Assembly: GCA_964598695.1 (NCBI GenBank)
Contig: CAZRDB010000036.1
Location: 1-34,331, forward strand
Length of the DNA: 34,331 nucleotides
Reading direction: 5' to 3'
DNA from: CAZRDB01 sp964598695
GTDB lineage: Bacteria; Armatimonadota; Zipacnadia; UBA1398
Numbering within the stretch: position 1 is the stretch's first letter; each line of letters starts with the position of its first letter. The notes beneath the pieces are model-generated. The model ran no database searches. It worked only from the letters and a program-made list of their open reading frames with translations, and had not been told where the DNA came from. The translations under genes were made by a program, and so were the position numbers. Shown here one piece after another: positions 15,967-23,923 of the stretch.

Positions 15967-16701
15967 CTAGACCTCCTCATAGTCCTTGCCGAGATACGCC
16001 CGGCGGACGTCGCGGTTGGCGAGCAGCTCCTCGGCCGTGCCCTCGAGCACCACCTGGCCGACCTCGAGGACGTAGCCGCGGTCGGCGATCTCGAGCGCGG
16101 CCGCGACGTTCTGCTCGACCAGGAGGACGGTCGTCCCCCGGTCGCGCAGGAGCGCGACCTTGCGGAGCACCTCCTCGGCCGCCAGGGGCGCGAGACCGAT
16201 CGACGGCTCGTCGAGCAGCAGCAGCCGGGGGCGGGACATCAGGGCGCGGGCGATGGCCAGCATCTGCTGTTGGCCGCCGCTCAAGGTGTCGCCGCGCCGG
16301 GCGGCCGATTCGGCCAGGGCGGGGAACAGCGCGTACATCTCGGCGACATCGGCTTCGATCTCGGCCCGGCTCCCGCGTCCGCGGGCGTAGGCGCCGAGCA
16401 GCAGGTTGTCGCGAACGCTCAGCTCGCCGAAGATGCGGCCACCCTCGGGGACCTGGGTGAGGCCCAGTCGGACCAGCCGCTCGGTCGCGAGGCCGGCGAT
16501 CTCCCGGTCGCCGAAGCGCACCTGGCCCGCGGTAGCCGGCACGAGGCCGCAGATGACGTTCAGGATGGTGCTCTTGCCGGCGCCGTTCGCGCCCAGCAGC
16601 GCCGTGATCCCGCCCTCGTTGACGTGCAGCGACACGCCGCGCAGGGCCTGGATGCCGCCGTAGCCCGCTCGCACCGAGCTGAGTCGCAGGAGGCTCTTCA
16701 T
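15967..16701 (-). CDS. livF: Branched-chain amino acid-type ABC transporter, ATP-binding protein LivF
   Basis: A 244-residue ABC ATPase of the LivF type. It has Walker A GANGAGKST, the LivF-typical VPEGGRIFGELSVRDNLLLGAY segment, the signature LSGGQQQMLAIARAL, Walker B LLLLDEPSIGLA and LVEQN in the H-loop, as usual for LivF. It pairs with LivG on the inner face of the membrane to drive uptake. ATG 16701 overlaps the livG stop as ATGA (16698-16701). An upstream open frame is only the shadow of livG. The substrate of this system is set by the LivK proteins and is not certain to be an amino acid. Confidence 0.96.
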   Translation of the reverse strand: MKSLLRLSSVRAGYGGIQALRGVSLHVNEGGITALLGANGAGKSTILNVICGLVPATAGQVRFGDREIAGLATERLVRLGLTQVPEGGRIFGELSVRDNLLLGAYARGRGSRAEIEADVAEMYALFPALAESAARRGDTLSGGQQQMLAIARALMSRPRLLLLDEPSIGLAPLAAEEVLRKVALLRDRGTTVLLVEQNVAAALEIADRGYVLEVGQVVLEGTAEELLANRDVRRAYLGKDYEEV

Positions 16702-17531
16702 CGGCCTGCCCCTCCCGCCCCGCCGGCCCGCCCGCGCGCCTTCTCGAGGAACTTCTCGCCCAGGTACGCGGCGATGACCTCGGGGTTGCCCTGGACCTCG
16801 GCCGGCTCGCCCTCCGCGATCTTGCGGCCGCGGTCGATCACCACGACGCGGTGGGAGCTGCTCATGACGAGCCGCATGTCGTGCTCGATCAGGATCACGC
16901 CGGCGGCCAGCGCGCCGGGAATCCGGCGCAGGAACTCCGCGAGGGCCTCCGTCTCGCGGGTGTTGAGCCCGGCCGCCGGCTCGTCGAGCAGCAGTACGTC
17001 GGGCTCGGCCGCGAGCGCGCGGGCAACCTCGAGCAGGCGCTGGTGGCCGGTCGTCAGCCCTCCGGCCGGCTCGTCGGCGCGGTCGGCGAGGCCGAGGAGG
17101 TCGAGGTAGCCGAGCGACTCCTCGCGGAGGCGGCGCTCCTCTCGGCGCATGCGCGGCAGGCGGAGGAGAGCCTCGAGGAGGCCGGCGGAGGCACGCTGGT
17201 GGCGGCCGACCATCACGTTCTCGAGCACGGTCATCTCGCGGAACAGCCGGATGTTCTGGAAGGTCCGGGCCAGCCCGAGCCGGGCGACGCGATGGACCGG
17301 CAGTCCGGTGATGTCGTGGCCGCGGTGCAGGATCCGCCCCGCGGTGGGCGGCAGGGTGCCGGTGATCAGGTTGAACAGCGTCGTCTTGCCGGCGCCGTTC
17401 GGGCCGATCACACCGAGAGTCTCGCCCTCGTGGGCCGAGAGGCTGACCTCGGAGAGAGCGAGCAGGCCGTGGAACGACTTCGAGAGCCCCTCCGCCCGCA
17501 CGAGCGGGGCGGCCCCTGCCGTGGCGCTCAC
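16698..17531 (-). CDS. livG: Branched-chain amino acid-type ABC transporter, ATP-binding protein LivG
   Basis: A 277-residue ABC ATPase of the LivG type. It has Walker A GPNGAGKTT, the LARTFQNIRLFREMTVLENVMVG segment specific to LivG (Q-loop), Walker B VLLLDEPAAGLN and His in LIEHDMRLV. The signature is LTTGHQRLLEVARAL, where most LivG have LSYGQQR, an unusual but readable variant. The C-terminus is extended and glycine-rich. The start is GTG 17531, overlapping the livM stop as GTGA (17528-17531), and the end overlaps livF, so livM-G-F are translationally coupled. Confidence 0.96.
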   Translation of the reverse strand: MSATAGAAPLVRAEGLSKSFHGLLALSEVSLSAHEGETLGVIGPNGAGKTTLFNLITGTLPPTAGRILHRGHDITGLPVHRVARLGLARTFQNIRLFREMTVLENVMVGRHQRASAGLLEALLRLPRMRREERRLREESLGYLDLLGLADRADEPAGGLTTGHQRLLEVARALAAEPDVLLLDEPAAGLNTRETEALAEFLRRIPGALAAGVILIEHDMRLVMSSSHRVVVIDRGRKIAEGEPAEVQGNPEVIAAYLGEKFLEKARGRAGGAGGAGR

Positions 17532-18523
17532 GGCGCACCCCCCGTCGGCTCGGCGCCCGGTCGGCCCGTCCGCCGCGGGAGACGGATGCTCACGAGGCCC
17601 TTGTGGCAGAAGACCACAACCAGGACGAGGACCGTCCCGAACAGCATGGTGTCGATGTCATCGATGAAGGAGATCCTCTGGCCCAGCCGCTGGAGGAACT
17701 GCTGCAGGACCGTGAACAGCGCCGCGCCGGCAACCGGACCCGCGACACTGGCTGAGCCGCCCACGACCATCATCACCATGAACATGACCGAGGAGCGGAA
17801 GCCGAACGGCTCGGGGCTGACGAACCGGAGCGAGTGGGCGTAGAGGCTGCCGGCGAGCGACGCCATCATGGCGCTGAGCACGAAGACCTGCAGCTTCGCG
17901 GCGGTGACATCGACGCCGCACGCGCTCGCGGCTTCCTCACTCTCATGCAGGGCGCGGAGTGCGCGCCCCTGGCGGGAGCGGACCAGGTTGCGGGCGACGA
18001 GGGCGGCCACCGCGAGGGCGATGACTGTCGCGACGAACATGCTCTTGGGGCTCTCGAGCCGCAGGGAGCCGACCCCGAGCGCGGGCACGCCGGTGAGGCC
18101 GTCGAAGCCGCCGGTGACCTTCCCCCCCTGCTCGAGGAGGATCTGGGCGATGATCCCCAGCCCGAGGGTGAACATGGCGAGGTAGTGGCCGCGCAGCCGC
18201 AGGGCCGGGAGTCCGACCAGGAGGGCGATCGCGGCCGCGACCAGCAGGCCGGCGGCGATGCCGGCCAGCGGAGGCCAGTGCAGCCGGGTGGTCAGGATGG
18301 CGCTGGCGTAGGCGCCGACCGCGTAGAAGGCGGCGTGTCCGAGCGAGACCTGTCCCGCGTAGCCCATGAGCAACGCGAGGCCGAGGACGACGATCGCGTT
18401 GATGCCGATCTGGGTCCCCACCGTCGCGAGGTAGCCGCTCGCGCTGGCGCAGGGCAGGGCGACCGCCCCGAGGGCGACCAGCCAGCCCACGCCTCGCCAG
18501 CCCAAGCTCCGCACGGCCTGCAT
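17528..18523 (-). CDS. livM: ABC transporter permease LivM
   Basis: A 331-residue permease with about nine to ten membrane helices. The LivM hallmarks are MGYAGQVSLGHAAFYAVGAYASA, the segment from LRLRGHYLAM to GLGIIAQ, and the coupling-helix region LHESEEAASACGVDV. ATG 18523 is chosen because residues before it (to TTG 18604) are polar and unlike the family. A GGGGAAGGGA stretch lies upstream, but its 14-base spacing is long. It forms the membrane channel with LivH, whose stop is 28 bases upstream. Confidence 0.95.
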   Translation of the reverse strand: MQAVRSLGWRGVGWLVALGAVALPCASASGYLATVGTQIGINAIVVLGLALLMGYAGQVSLGHAAFYAVGAYASAILTTRLHWPPLAGIAAGLLVAAAIALLVGLPALRLRGHYLAMFTLGLGIIAQILLEQGGKVTGGFDGLTGVPALGVGSLRLESPKSMFVATVIALAVAALVARNLVRSRQGRALRALHESEEAASACGVDVTAAKLQVFVLSAMMASLAGSLYAHSLRFVSPEPFGFRSSVMFMVMMVVGGSASVAGPVAGAALFTVLQQFLQRLGQRISFIDDIDTMLFGTVLVLVVVFCHKGLVSIRLPRRTGRPGAEPTGGAP

Positions 18524-18551
18524 GTGGTTCCGCAGAGTCCCTTCCCCTCCC

Positions 18552-19427
18552 CTACCGGGAGCGCGAGCGTCCGAACAGCCCCTGCGGCTTGAGCCACAGG
18601 ACAAGCAGCGCCACGCCGAGGGCGATCGCCCGCGCGTAGCCCGAGGAGATGTAGCCTTTGGAGAAGCTCTCGACGAGTCCGAGGGTCACGCCGCCCACGA
18701 CGGCGCCCACGCCGTTGCCGAGCCCACCGACCACCGCGGCGAGGAACCCCGTCAGGGTGTAGTGGGCCCCCTGGGAGTACTTCATCATCTCCACCGGGGT
18801 GACGGCCACGCCGACCAGCGCCGACATGGCGGCGCTGAGCGCGAAGGCGAGCCGCACCATGCCATCGCTGCTGACGCCGCACAGCCGGGCGGCCGCGCGG
18901 TCGATCGCCACGGCGCGCATCGCCTTGCCGACCAGCGTGCGGCTGAAGAAGAGGTGGACGGCCAGCACCGTCACCGACGCGAGGCCGACGACCCAGACGC
19001 GCTGGGGCTCGATCCCGGCCCCGGCGAGCCGGATCGGGGTGTCGCCCGAGAAGGACGCCAGTTTGACGGCGTTCGGCCCCCAGACAAGCTTCGCGGCCCC
19101 CTGGAGCACCAGCGAGGCGCCGATCGTGGCGATGATGATCGTGGCCGCGGGCCGGCCCCGCATCGGGTAGACGGTGGTGCGCTCCATGAGCAGGCCGAGC
19201 AGCGTCGCCAACAACACGGCCGACACCGCGGCCAGCCACAGGGGGAGGCCGGCCGCCGCAAGAGCGACGGCGCCCATCCCTCCGAGCATCACGAACTCGC
19301 CCTGGGCGAAGTTGATCACGCCCGTCGCGTTGTAGACGACGGTGAGCCCCAGGGCGACCAGACCGTAGACGAGGCCGGCGGAGACGCCGGTCGCCAGGTA
19401 CTGCAGGACTTGGTCGAGGGGGCTCAT
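18552..19427 (-). CDS. livH: ABC transporter permease LivH
   Basis: A 291-residue permease with about eight membrane helices. It shows the LivH pattern: GLVYGLVALGLTVVYNATGVINFAQGEF near the N-terminus, ERTTVYPMRGRP in the cytoplasmic loop, MRAVAIDRAAARLCGV in the coupling segment, and LTGFLAAVVGGLGN. The start is ATG 19427, with GGAGG about five bases upstream; an in-frame extension to 19505 has no ribosome site. It follows the first-listed LivK gene by 46 bases. Confidence 0.96.
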   Translation of the reverse strand: MSPLDQVLQYLATGVSAGLVYGLVALGLTVVYNATGVINFAQGEFVMLGGMGAVALAAAGLPLWLAAVSAVLLATLLGLLMERTTVYPMRGRPAATIIIATIGASLVLQGAAKLVWGPNAVKLASFSGDTPIRLAGAGIEPQRVWVVGLASVTVLAVHLFFSRTLVGKAMRAVAIDRAAARLCGVSSDGMVRLAFALSAAMSALVGVAVTPVEMMKYSQGAHYTLTGFLAAVVGGLGNGVGAVVGGVTLGLVESFSKGYISSGYARAIALGVALLVLWLKPQGLFGRSRSR

Positions 19428-19473
19428 GGCTCCCTCCGAGGGGCCCGGGCGTGCGCGCGGGAGGTCGGTCGCG

Positions 19474-20709
19474 TTACGGGACCAGCTTCCACGTGCCCCC
19501 CTCAACCTTCACGGAGACGAACGCATCGACCGTCAGGCCGTTGTGGTCCGCGGCCGTGTAGCGGAACGTGCCGGCCGTCCCGACGAACTCGCCGAGCTGC
19601 TCGATGGCGTCGCGGGTCTGCGCGCGGTCGGGCGATCCTGCTTTCTCGATGGCCTTGCAGACGATCCACAGCGCGTCGTAGGCATGGCCGGCGAACGTGT
19701 CGGCGGGCGCGCCATACTTGGCCTTGTAGTCGGCGCCGAACTGGAGGAGCAGCTCGCGCTGCGGATCGTCGGCGGGGATCTGGTCGGCTACGATGAGTCG
19801 GCCGGCCGGGAGCCGGACGCCCTCGGCCGCTTCGCCGGCCAGTTCGAGGAACTTGGCGTTGGCGACCCCGTGGCTCAGGATCAGCGGGACGCCGAGGCCG
19901 ATGGTCTTGGCATTCTTCACCGCGATCGCCGGGCCGGGATTGGTGCCCCAGATGAGCACGGCGCCCGGCTTGGCGGCCCCGATCTGCGTGAGCTGGGCGC
20001 TCATGTCGGCCTCCTCGGGGCCGAACGAGGCTTTCGCGACGATCGGCAGGCCCGCGCGGGCCGCGGCCTCCTCGGTGGTGGCCAGGCCGTCCTTGCCGAA
20101 GCCGTTGTCCACCGAGAGGACCGCGATCGAGGTCGCCCCGGCCTGCTGGGCCGACGCGACCATCTTCTCGGCCGCGAGGGCGTTGGTCTGCGGGGTGGCG
20201 AAGACGTACGAAGCGACCGGGGAGGTGATCGTCTTGCCGGCCGCGCACGAGACCAGCGGCACCTTGGCCTGCTCGCACAGGTCCTTGATCGCCATCGTCG
20301 TCGAGGTGTCGGAGGGGCCCACGATCGCGACGACCTTCTCGTTCTCGATCAGCCGCTTGGCCGCGATGACGGTCTCCTGCGGATCGGTCTTGTTGTCGAG
20401 CACGATCGCCTGGACCGGCTTGCCGAGGATCCCGCCCTTGGCGTTGATCTGCTCGACGAGCAACTCGACCGTGTTCTTCTCCGGCGCCCCGAGGGGCGCG
20501 CCGGGGCCTGTGACGCTGAAGATCGCGCCGATCTTGATCGCGTCCATCTTCTCGGCAGGCGTGCCGGGGGCGGCCGGACGGGTCTGCGGCGAGGATGCCG
20601 TCGCGCCCGGAGCCGGGCTCTTCGAGGCGCATCCGACGAGCAGTACGACTGCGGCCAGCGCCGCGAGGGCGGAAAGGCGTCGAGCGTGGTCGTTCCACGT
20701 GCACCTCAT
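19474..20709 (-). CDS. LivK-type substrate-binding lipoprotein, copy 1
   Basis: A 411-residue type I periplasmic binding protein of the Leu/Ile/Val family. The N-terminus is a lipoprotein signal with lipobox LVGC at Cys27, followed by a Pro/Ala/Ser linker. The mature fold starts AIKIGAIFSVTGPGAPLG, continues with IVGPSDTSTTMAIKDLCEQAKVPLVSCAAGKT and AFGHAYDAL-type elements (TFAGHAYDALWIVCKAIE), and ends with ADHNGLTVDAFV. ATG 20709 has GGAGGG about seven bases upstream. It lies 56 bases after a close paralogue, and both precede livH. Proteins of this family bind branched-chain amino acids, but also aromatic acids and amides, so the ligand is open. Confidence 0.94.
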   Translation of the reverse strand: MRCTWNDHARRLSALAALAAVVLLVGCASKSPAPGATASSPQTRPAAPGTPAEKMDAIKIGAIFSVTGPGAPLGAPEKNTVELLVEQINAKGGILGKPVQAIVLDNKTDPQETVIAAKRLIENEKVVAIVGPSDTSTTMAIKDLCEQAKVPLVSCAAGKTITSPVASYVFATPQTNALAAEKMVASAQQAGATSIAVLSVDNGFGKDGLATTEEAAARAGLPIVAKASFGPEEADMSAQLTQIGAAKPGAVLIWGTNPGPAIAVKNAKTIGLGVPLILSHGVANAKFLELAGEAAEGVRLPAGRLIVADQIPADDPQRELLLQFGADYKAKYGAPADTFAGHAYDALWIVCKAIEKAGSPDRAQTRDAIEQLGEFVGTAGTFRYTAADHNGLTVDAFVSVKVEGGTWKLVP

Positions 20710-20765
20710 GCGGATCCCTCCAGTGGGCCGTGCGTCGGTCCGGGGCGCCAGGCCCCCGAGGTGGG

Positions 20766-22004
20766 TCACTCGGCCAGCTTCCACGCGCCGGCCTCGACCT
20801 TCACCCAGACGAAGGCGTCGGCCGTGAGGCCGTTGTGGTCCTGCGCGGTGTAGCCGAACGTGCCGGCCGTCCCGGGGAACGAGCCCAGCTTCTCGAGCGC
20901 GTCGCGCACCGCGGTGCGGTCGACGCTTCCCGCGGCCTCGATCGCCTTGGTGACCATCGTGAGCGAGTCGTACGCGTGGCCCGCGAAGGTGTCGCCGGCG
21001 GCGTTGTACTTCGCCTGGTAGTCGCCCGCGAAGGTCGCGACGACGGCCTTGTGGGGATCGCCCTCCGGCAACTGGTCGGCCACGATCATCCGGCCCGCGG
21101 GCAGCTCGACGCCCTCGGCCGCCTCGCCCGCCAGCTCGAGGAACTTGGCGTTCGCAACACCGTGACTCTGGATGATCGGCGTGGTGACTCCGATCGTCTT
21201 GGCGTTCTTCATCGCGATCGCCGGGCCGGGGTTGGTGCCCCAGATGAGGATGGCGCCGGGGTCGGCCGCGCGGATCCGCGTGAGCTGTGGCGTCATGTCG
21301 GTGTCCTCGGGGCCGAACGATTCCTTGGCCACGATCTCCACCTGCTCGGCGGCCGCGGCGGCCTCGGTGTTGGCCAGGCCGTCCTTGCCGAAGCTGTTGT
21401 CGGCCGAGAGCACCGCGATCGACGTGGCGCCGGCGGCCTTGGCCTTCGCGACCATCTTCGCGGCGGCGAGCGTGTTGGTGGGGGCGACCGAGAAGACGTA
21501 CGAGGAGAGCGGGTCGGTGATCGTCTTGCCGGCCGCGCACGAGACCAGCGGGACCTTCGACTGCTCGCAGAGGTCCTTGATCGCCATGGTCGTCGAGGTG
21601 TCGGAGGGGCCGATGATCGCGACGACCTTCTGGTTGTCGATCAGGTCCTTGGCCGCGAGGACGGTCTCCTGCGGGTCGCTCTTGTTGTCCTTGACGATGA
21701 CCTCTATCTGCTTGCCGAGCACGCCGCCCGCGGCGTTGATCTTCGCGGCAACCATCTCGGCCGCGTTCTTCTCCGGCGTCCCGAGCGGAGCCGCGGGCCC
21801 CGTGACGCTGAAGATCGCGCCGATCTTGATCGTCTCGCCGCCCCCGACCTTGCCGGACGCCGCCTTCGCGGGGCCGGCCGGGGCCGTGGCGTCACCGGCG
21901 CTCGGCTTGGGGCCGCAGCCGGTCGCGAGCAGGGCGACGGCGAGCACAAGGCTCGCGGCAAGCGGGACGAAGCTCCGTGCGAACGCGCCGTTCGTGCGGA
22001 TCAT
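20766..22004 (-). CDS. LivK-type substrate-binding lipoprotein, copy 2
   Basis: A 412-residue paralogue of the neighbouring binding protein, with long identical blocks such as VGPSDTSTTMAIKDLCEQ-like, PLVSCAAGKTIT, ILIWGTNPGPAIA and SHGVANAKFLELAGEAAEGV. The lipobox is LATGC at Cys30. The two differ mainly in the linker and at scattered surface and pocket positions, as expected after tandem duplication with some divergence. ATG 22004 has AAGGAG nine bases upstream. It sits between the ACT gene (46 bases) and copy 1. Two receptors could widen the ligand range of one LivHMGF transporter. Confidence 0.94.
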   Translation of the reverse strand: MIRTNGAFARSFVPLAASLVLAVALLATGCGPKPSAGDATAPAGPAKAASGKVGGGETIKIGAIFSVTGPAAPLGTPEKNAAEMVAAKINAAGGVLGKQIEVIVKDNKSDPQETVLAAKDLIDNQKVVAIIGPSDTSTTMAIKDLCEQSKVPLVSCAAGKTITDPLSSYVFSVAPTNTLAAAKMVAKAKAAGATSIAVLSADNSFGKDGLANTEAAAAAEQVEIVAKESFGPEDTDMTPQLTRIRAADPGAILIWGTNPGPAIAMKNAKTIGVTTPIIQSHGVANAKFLELAGEAAEGVELPAGRMIVADQLPEGDPHKAVVATFAGDYQAKYNAAGDTFAGHAYDSLTMVTKAIEAAGSVDRTAVRDALEKLGSFPGTAGTFGYTAQDHNGLTADAFVWVKVEAGAWKLAE

Positions 22005-22050
22005 GGCTGCTCTCTCCTTTGGCGAGACCTCCCCGGCGCACGGCCGGGGC

Positions 22051-22491
22051 TCACATCGCGAACGCCTCATCGGGGCTCAAGAGCGAGTACCCCGCCGCCA
22101 CGAGCGCCTCGAGGGCCTCGCGCTCTCGGCCGCTCTCGACGTGGAGCACGATGGTGGCCGAGTCGGGCTCACGGCCCCGGAACGCGTACATGTAGTCGAT
22201 GTTGATCCCGAGCGGCTCGAGGGCATCGAGCACCTCGGCGAGGCCACCCGGCCGGTGGGGCACCTGGACGGCCAGCACTTCGGTCTCCCCGACCGAGAAG
22301 CCCGACGCGCGGAGGACCTCGGCGGCCCGGTGGGGGTCGCTGCAGAGGAACCGCAGGATCCCGAAGTCGGTGGTGTCGGCGATCGACAGCGCGCCGAGGT
22401 TGATCCCGGCCGCTCCGAGCGCTCGCGTCACGTCGGCCAGCCGACCCGTCTTGTTCTCCAGAAACACGGAGACCTGCTGCACGGCCGTCAT
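22051..22491 (-). CDS. Tandem ACT-domain protein (ACT1)
   Basis: A 146-residue protein made of two ACT domains (about 5-70 and 75-140). The first starts VQQVSVFLENKTGRLADVTRALGAAGINL, the classic ACT strand-helix with the Gly-Arg-Leu ligand turn; the second has HRPGGLAEVLDALEPLGINI. Stand-alone ACT pairs bind amino acids or related small molecules as sensors, and they commonly lie beside PaaK genes. ATG 22491 has GGGAG six bases upstream. It is the first gene of the ACT1-livKKHMGF-paaK1 unit and is very like ACT2 at 25252. A regulatory or sensing role is inferred. Confidence 0.93.
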   Translation of the reverse strand: MTAVQQVSVFLENKTGRLADVTRALGAAGINLGALSIADTTDFGILRFLCSDPHRAAEVLRASGFSVGETEVLAVQVPHRPGGLAEVLDALEPLGINIDYMYAFRGREPDSATIVLHVESGREREALEALVAAGYSLLSPDEAFAM

Positions 22492-22519
22492 GGAGGCTCC
22501 CTGCCCTTGTGCAAAGATG

Positions 22520-22545
22520 CCCGGCCGCGCGCACGCGCGGCCGGG
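22520..22545 (-). terminator. Perfect 12-bp stem-loop: terminator or leader hairpin
   Basis: The arms CCCGGCCGCGCG (22520-22531) and CGCGCGGCCGGG (22534-22545) pair perfectly around a two-base spacer (the real loop must open one or two pairs). On the minus strand the stem is followed by CATCTTTGC, a weak T tract. It lies after the glycoside hydrolase stop and 28 bases before the ACT1 start. It could terminate the hydrolase transcript. Because no promoter fits between it and ACT1, it may instead be a leader hairpin of the transporter operon. Confidence 0.6.
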
Positions 22546-22613
22546 TCGGCGCCCGTAGGGGGGCTTCGTTTCGACCGCAGGCCGGCAGTGACCTTCCGTG
22601 CCCGCGCGCGTCG

Positions 22614-23727
22614 CTAGGCGGGCCGCGCCCAGGGAGGAGCGAGGGCGGGCGGCTCGGTGAGGAACTCGAGGCCTCCGCGCAGGTTGCCCTCGCGGGTCGC
22701 GAACGGGTGGAAGCCCTGGCCGTCGAGGCCGTTGGCGTCGTGACGGTCGCGGCGTGTGGAGATCGCTCTGCCCTCGCGCAACGCCCAGCCCATCCACCCC
22801 AGGCCGGCCTCGGAGAGGCGACGGGTGGTATAGCGGGCGACCTCGGCACGGCGGGCGTCGTCAAGGCAGCCGGGGATGCACTCGTTGACGAGCATCGGCT
22901 TCCCGAGGCGGCGGGCGAGATCGACCAGGCCGGCGATCGCCGCGGCCAGCTCGGCCTCGGACTGCTGGTAGGGGTGAGCGCACAGGACATCGCATAGGGG
23001 GGCGTAGTACACTTTTTACCCCCCCCCAATGTACCCAAAGTAACCCGCTGCCCACCACCCAAGCCCCCCCCGTAAACGCCGTAAACCCCCACAAANNNNN
23101 NNNNNGCCCCCACGGTTACGGCCGATTGCCCAAGTACAACCACACCCGGCGGGCCCCCTACAAGGCCAGCGAGAAGGCCTGCGGCTCGTTGCACAGGTCC
23201 CAGGCGAGGACCCGCGGGTCGGCCGCGAGCGGCGTCACGATCGCGCGGACGTAGGCGAGCTTCGGCGTCCAGTCGCGGTACAGGTCCTCGGTGTAGAGGC
23301 CCCCGTAGTCCCACTGGTTGTCGTGCCAGCGGTTGAACAGGCAGGGCATGGCCCGCATCCCGTACCGGTCGAGCGCGGCGACAGCGTCGAGGAACCGCTC
23401 GGTCACGCCATCGGGGTCGGCCATCCACGCGGTGAACTCCAGCCAGAGCCGGATGCAGTTGGCGTGCATCCGCCGAGCCGGCTCGATCTCCTCCCGGAAG
23501 CGCGCGGGGTCGTAGCGCCACCACGCCTCCTCGATCCGCGCGCCCCACGAGGGCACAACACTGAAGCCCCGGAGCCAGCCGTAGTCGGGGTAGACGTTCA
23601 CGCCAGGGATCGCGGGGTGAGCCGGCTGGGCGCCGAGGGACGAGACGGCGAGCGCCCCGGCCGCGGCGGCGCCGAGCCGAACGACCTCGCGCCGGGTCAG
23701 GGCGGAAGAATCTCTCTCCTCGGGCAT
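22614..23727 (-). pseudogene. Tat-exported clan GH-A glycoside hydrolase, interrupted by assembly gap
   Basis: The two halves clearly belong to one gene. The N-terminal part (ATG 23727, AAGGAGG eight bases upstream) has a Tat signal, LTRREVVRLGAAAAGALAV. It then has a cellulase/mannanase-like barrel with WDLCNEPQ, the usual acid/base glutamate of clan GH-A. After that a TAG at 23158-23160 and unreadable sequence appear. The C-terminal part resumes near 23000 with CDVLCAHPYQQ and has KPMLVNECIPG, where the second catalytic glutamate is expected, ending at TAG 22614. The break is most likely an assembly artefact, not a real mutation. The native enzyme would be a secreted beta-glycan hydrolase; its substrate is not certain. 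It is divergent from paaK2. Confidence 0.75.
23013..23157. other. Assembly gap (10 Ns at 23096-23105) with low-quality flanks
   Basis: The N run is flanked by sequence with long C or T homopolymers and repeated GTAAAC words. This sequence is unlike the GC-rich coding sequence on both sides and has no usable frame. It looks like poor read ends or a forced join. It falls within the glycoside hydrolase gene. The true distance across the gap is unknown. Confidence 0.9.
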
Positions 23728-23923
23728 TTGGGGCCTCCTTGGTTGCCGCGAGGCGGCGCCGAGCACGCTGAGGGGCGCGGGACATGTCTGGCGCGCATCC
23801 GGCGCGAAGGTTCGTGCCCGACCGAACCGGGGCCTCCCGTGCGCGGCGACGGCAGGCCCCCGCCCGTCCGGCTCCGAAGAGTGCGCCGAGCACGGAACGA
23901 CCGATGCACTGGAGCCGACTACC
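23728..23923. promoter_or_regulatory. Divergent control region between hydrolase and paaK2; inverted repeat
   Basis: These 196 bases should hold promoters for the hydrolase (minus) and the paaK2-ACT2 unit (plus). An inverted repeat GGTTCG-N8-CGAACC occupies 23809-23828, with the size and spacing of a dimeric repressor site, near the middle. No convincing -10 or -35 boxes are visible. The repeat is seen directly; an operator role is a guess. Confidence 0.3.
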
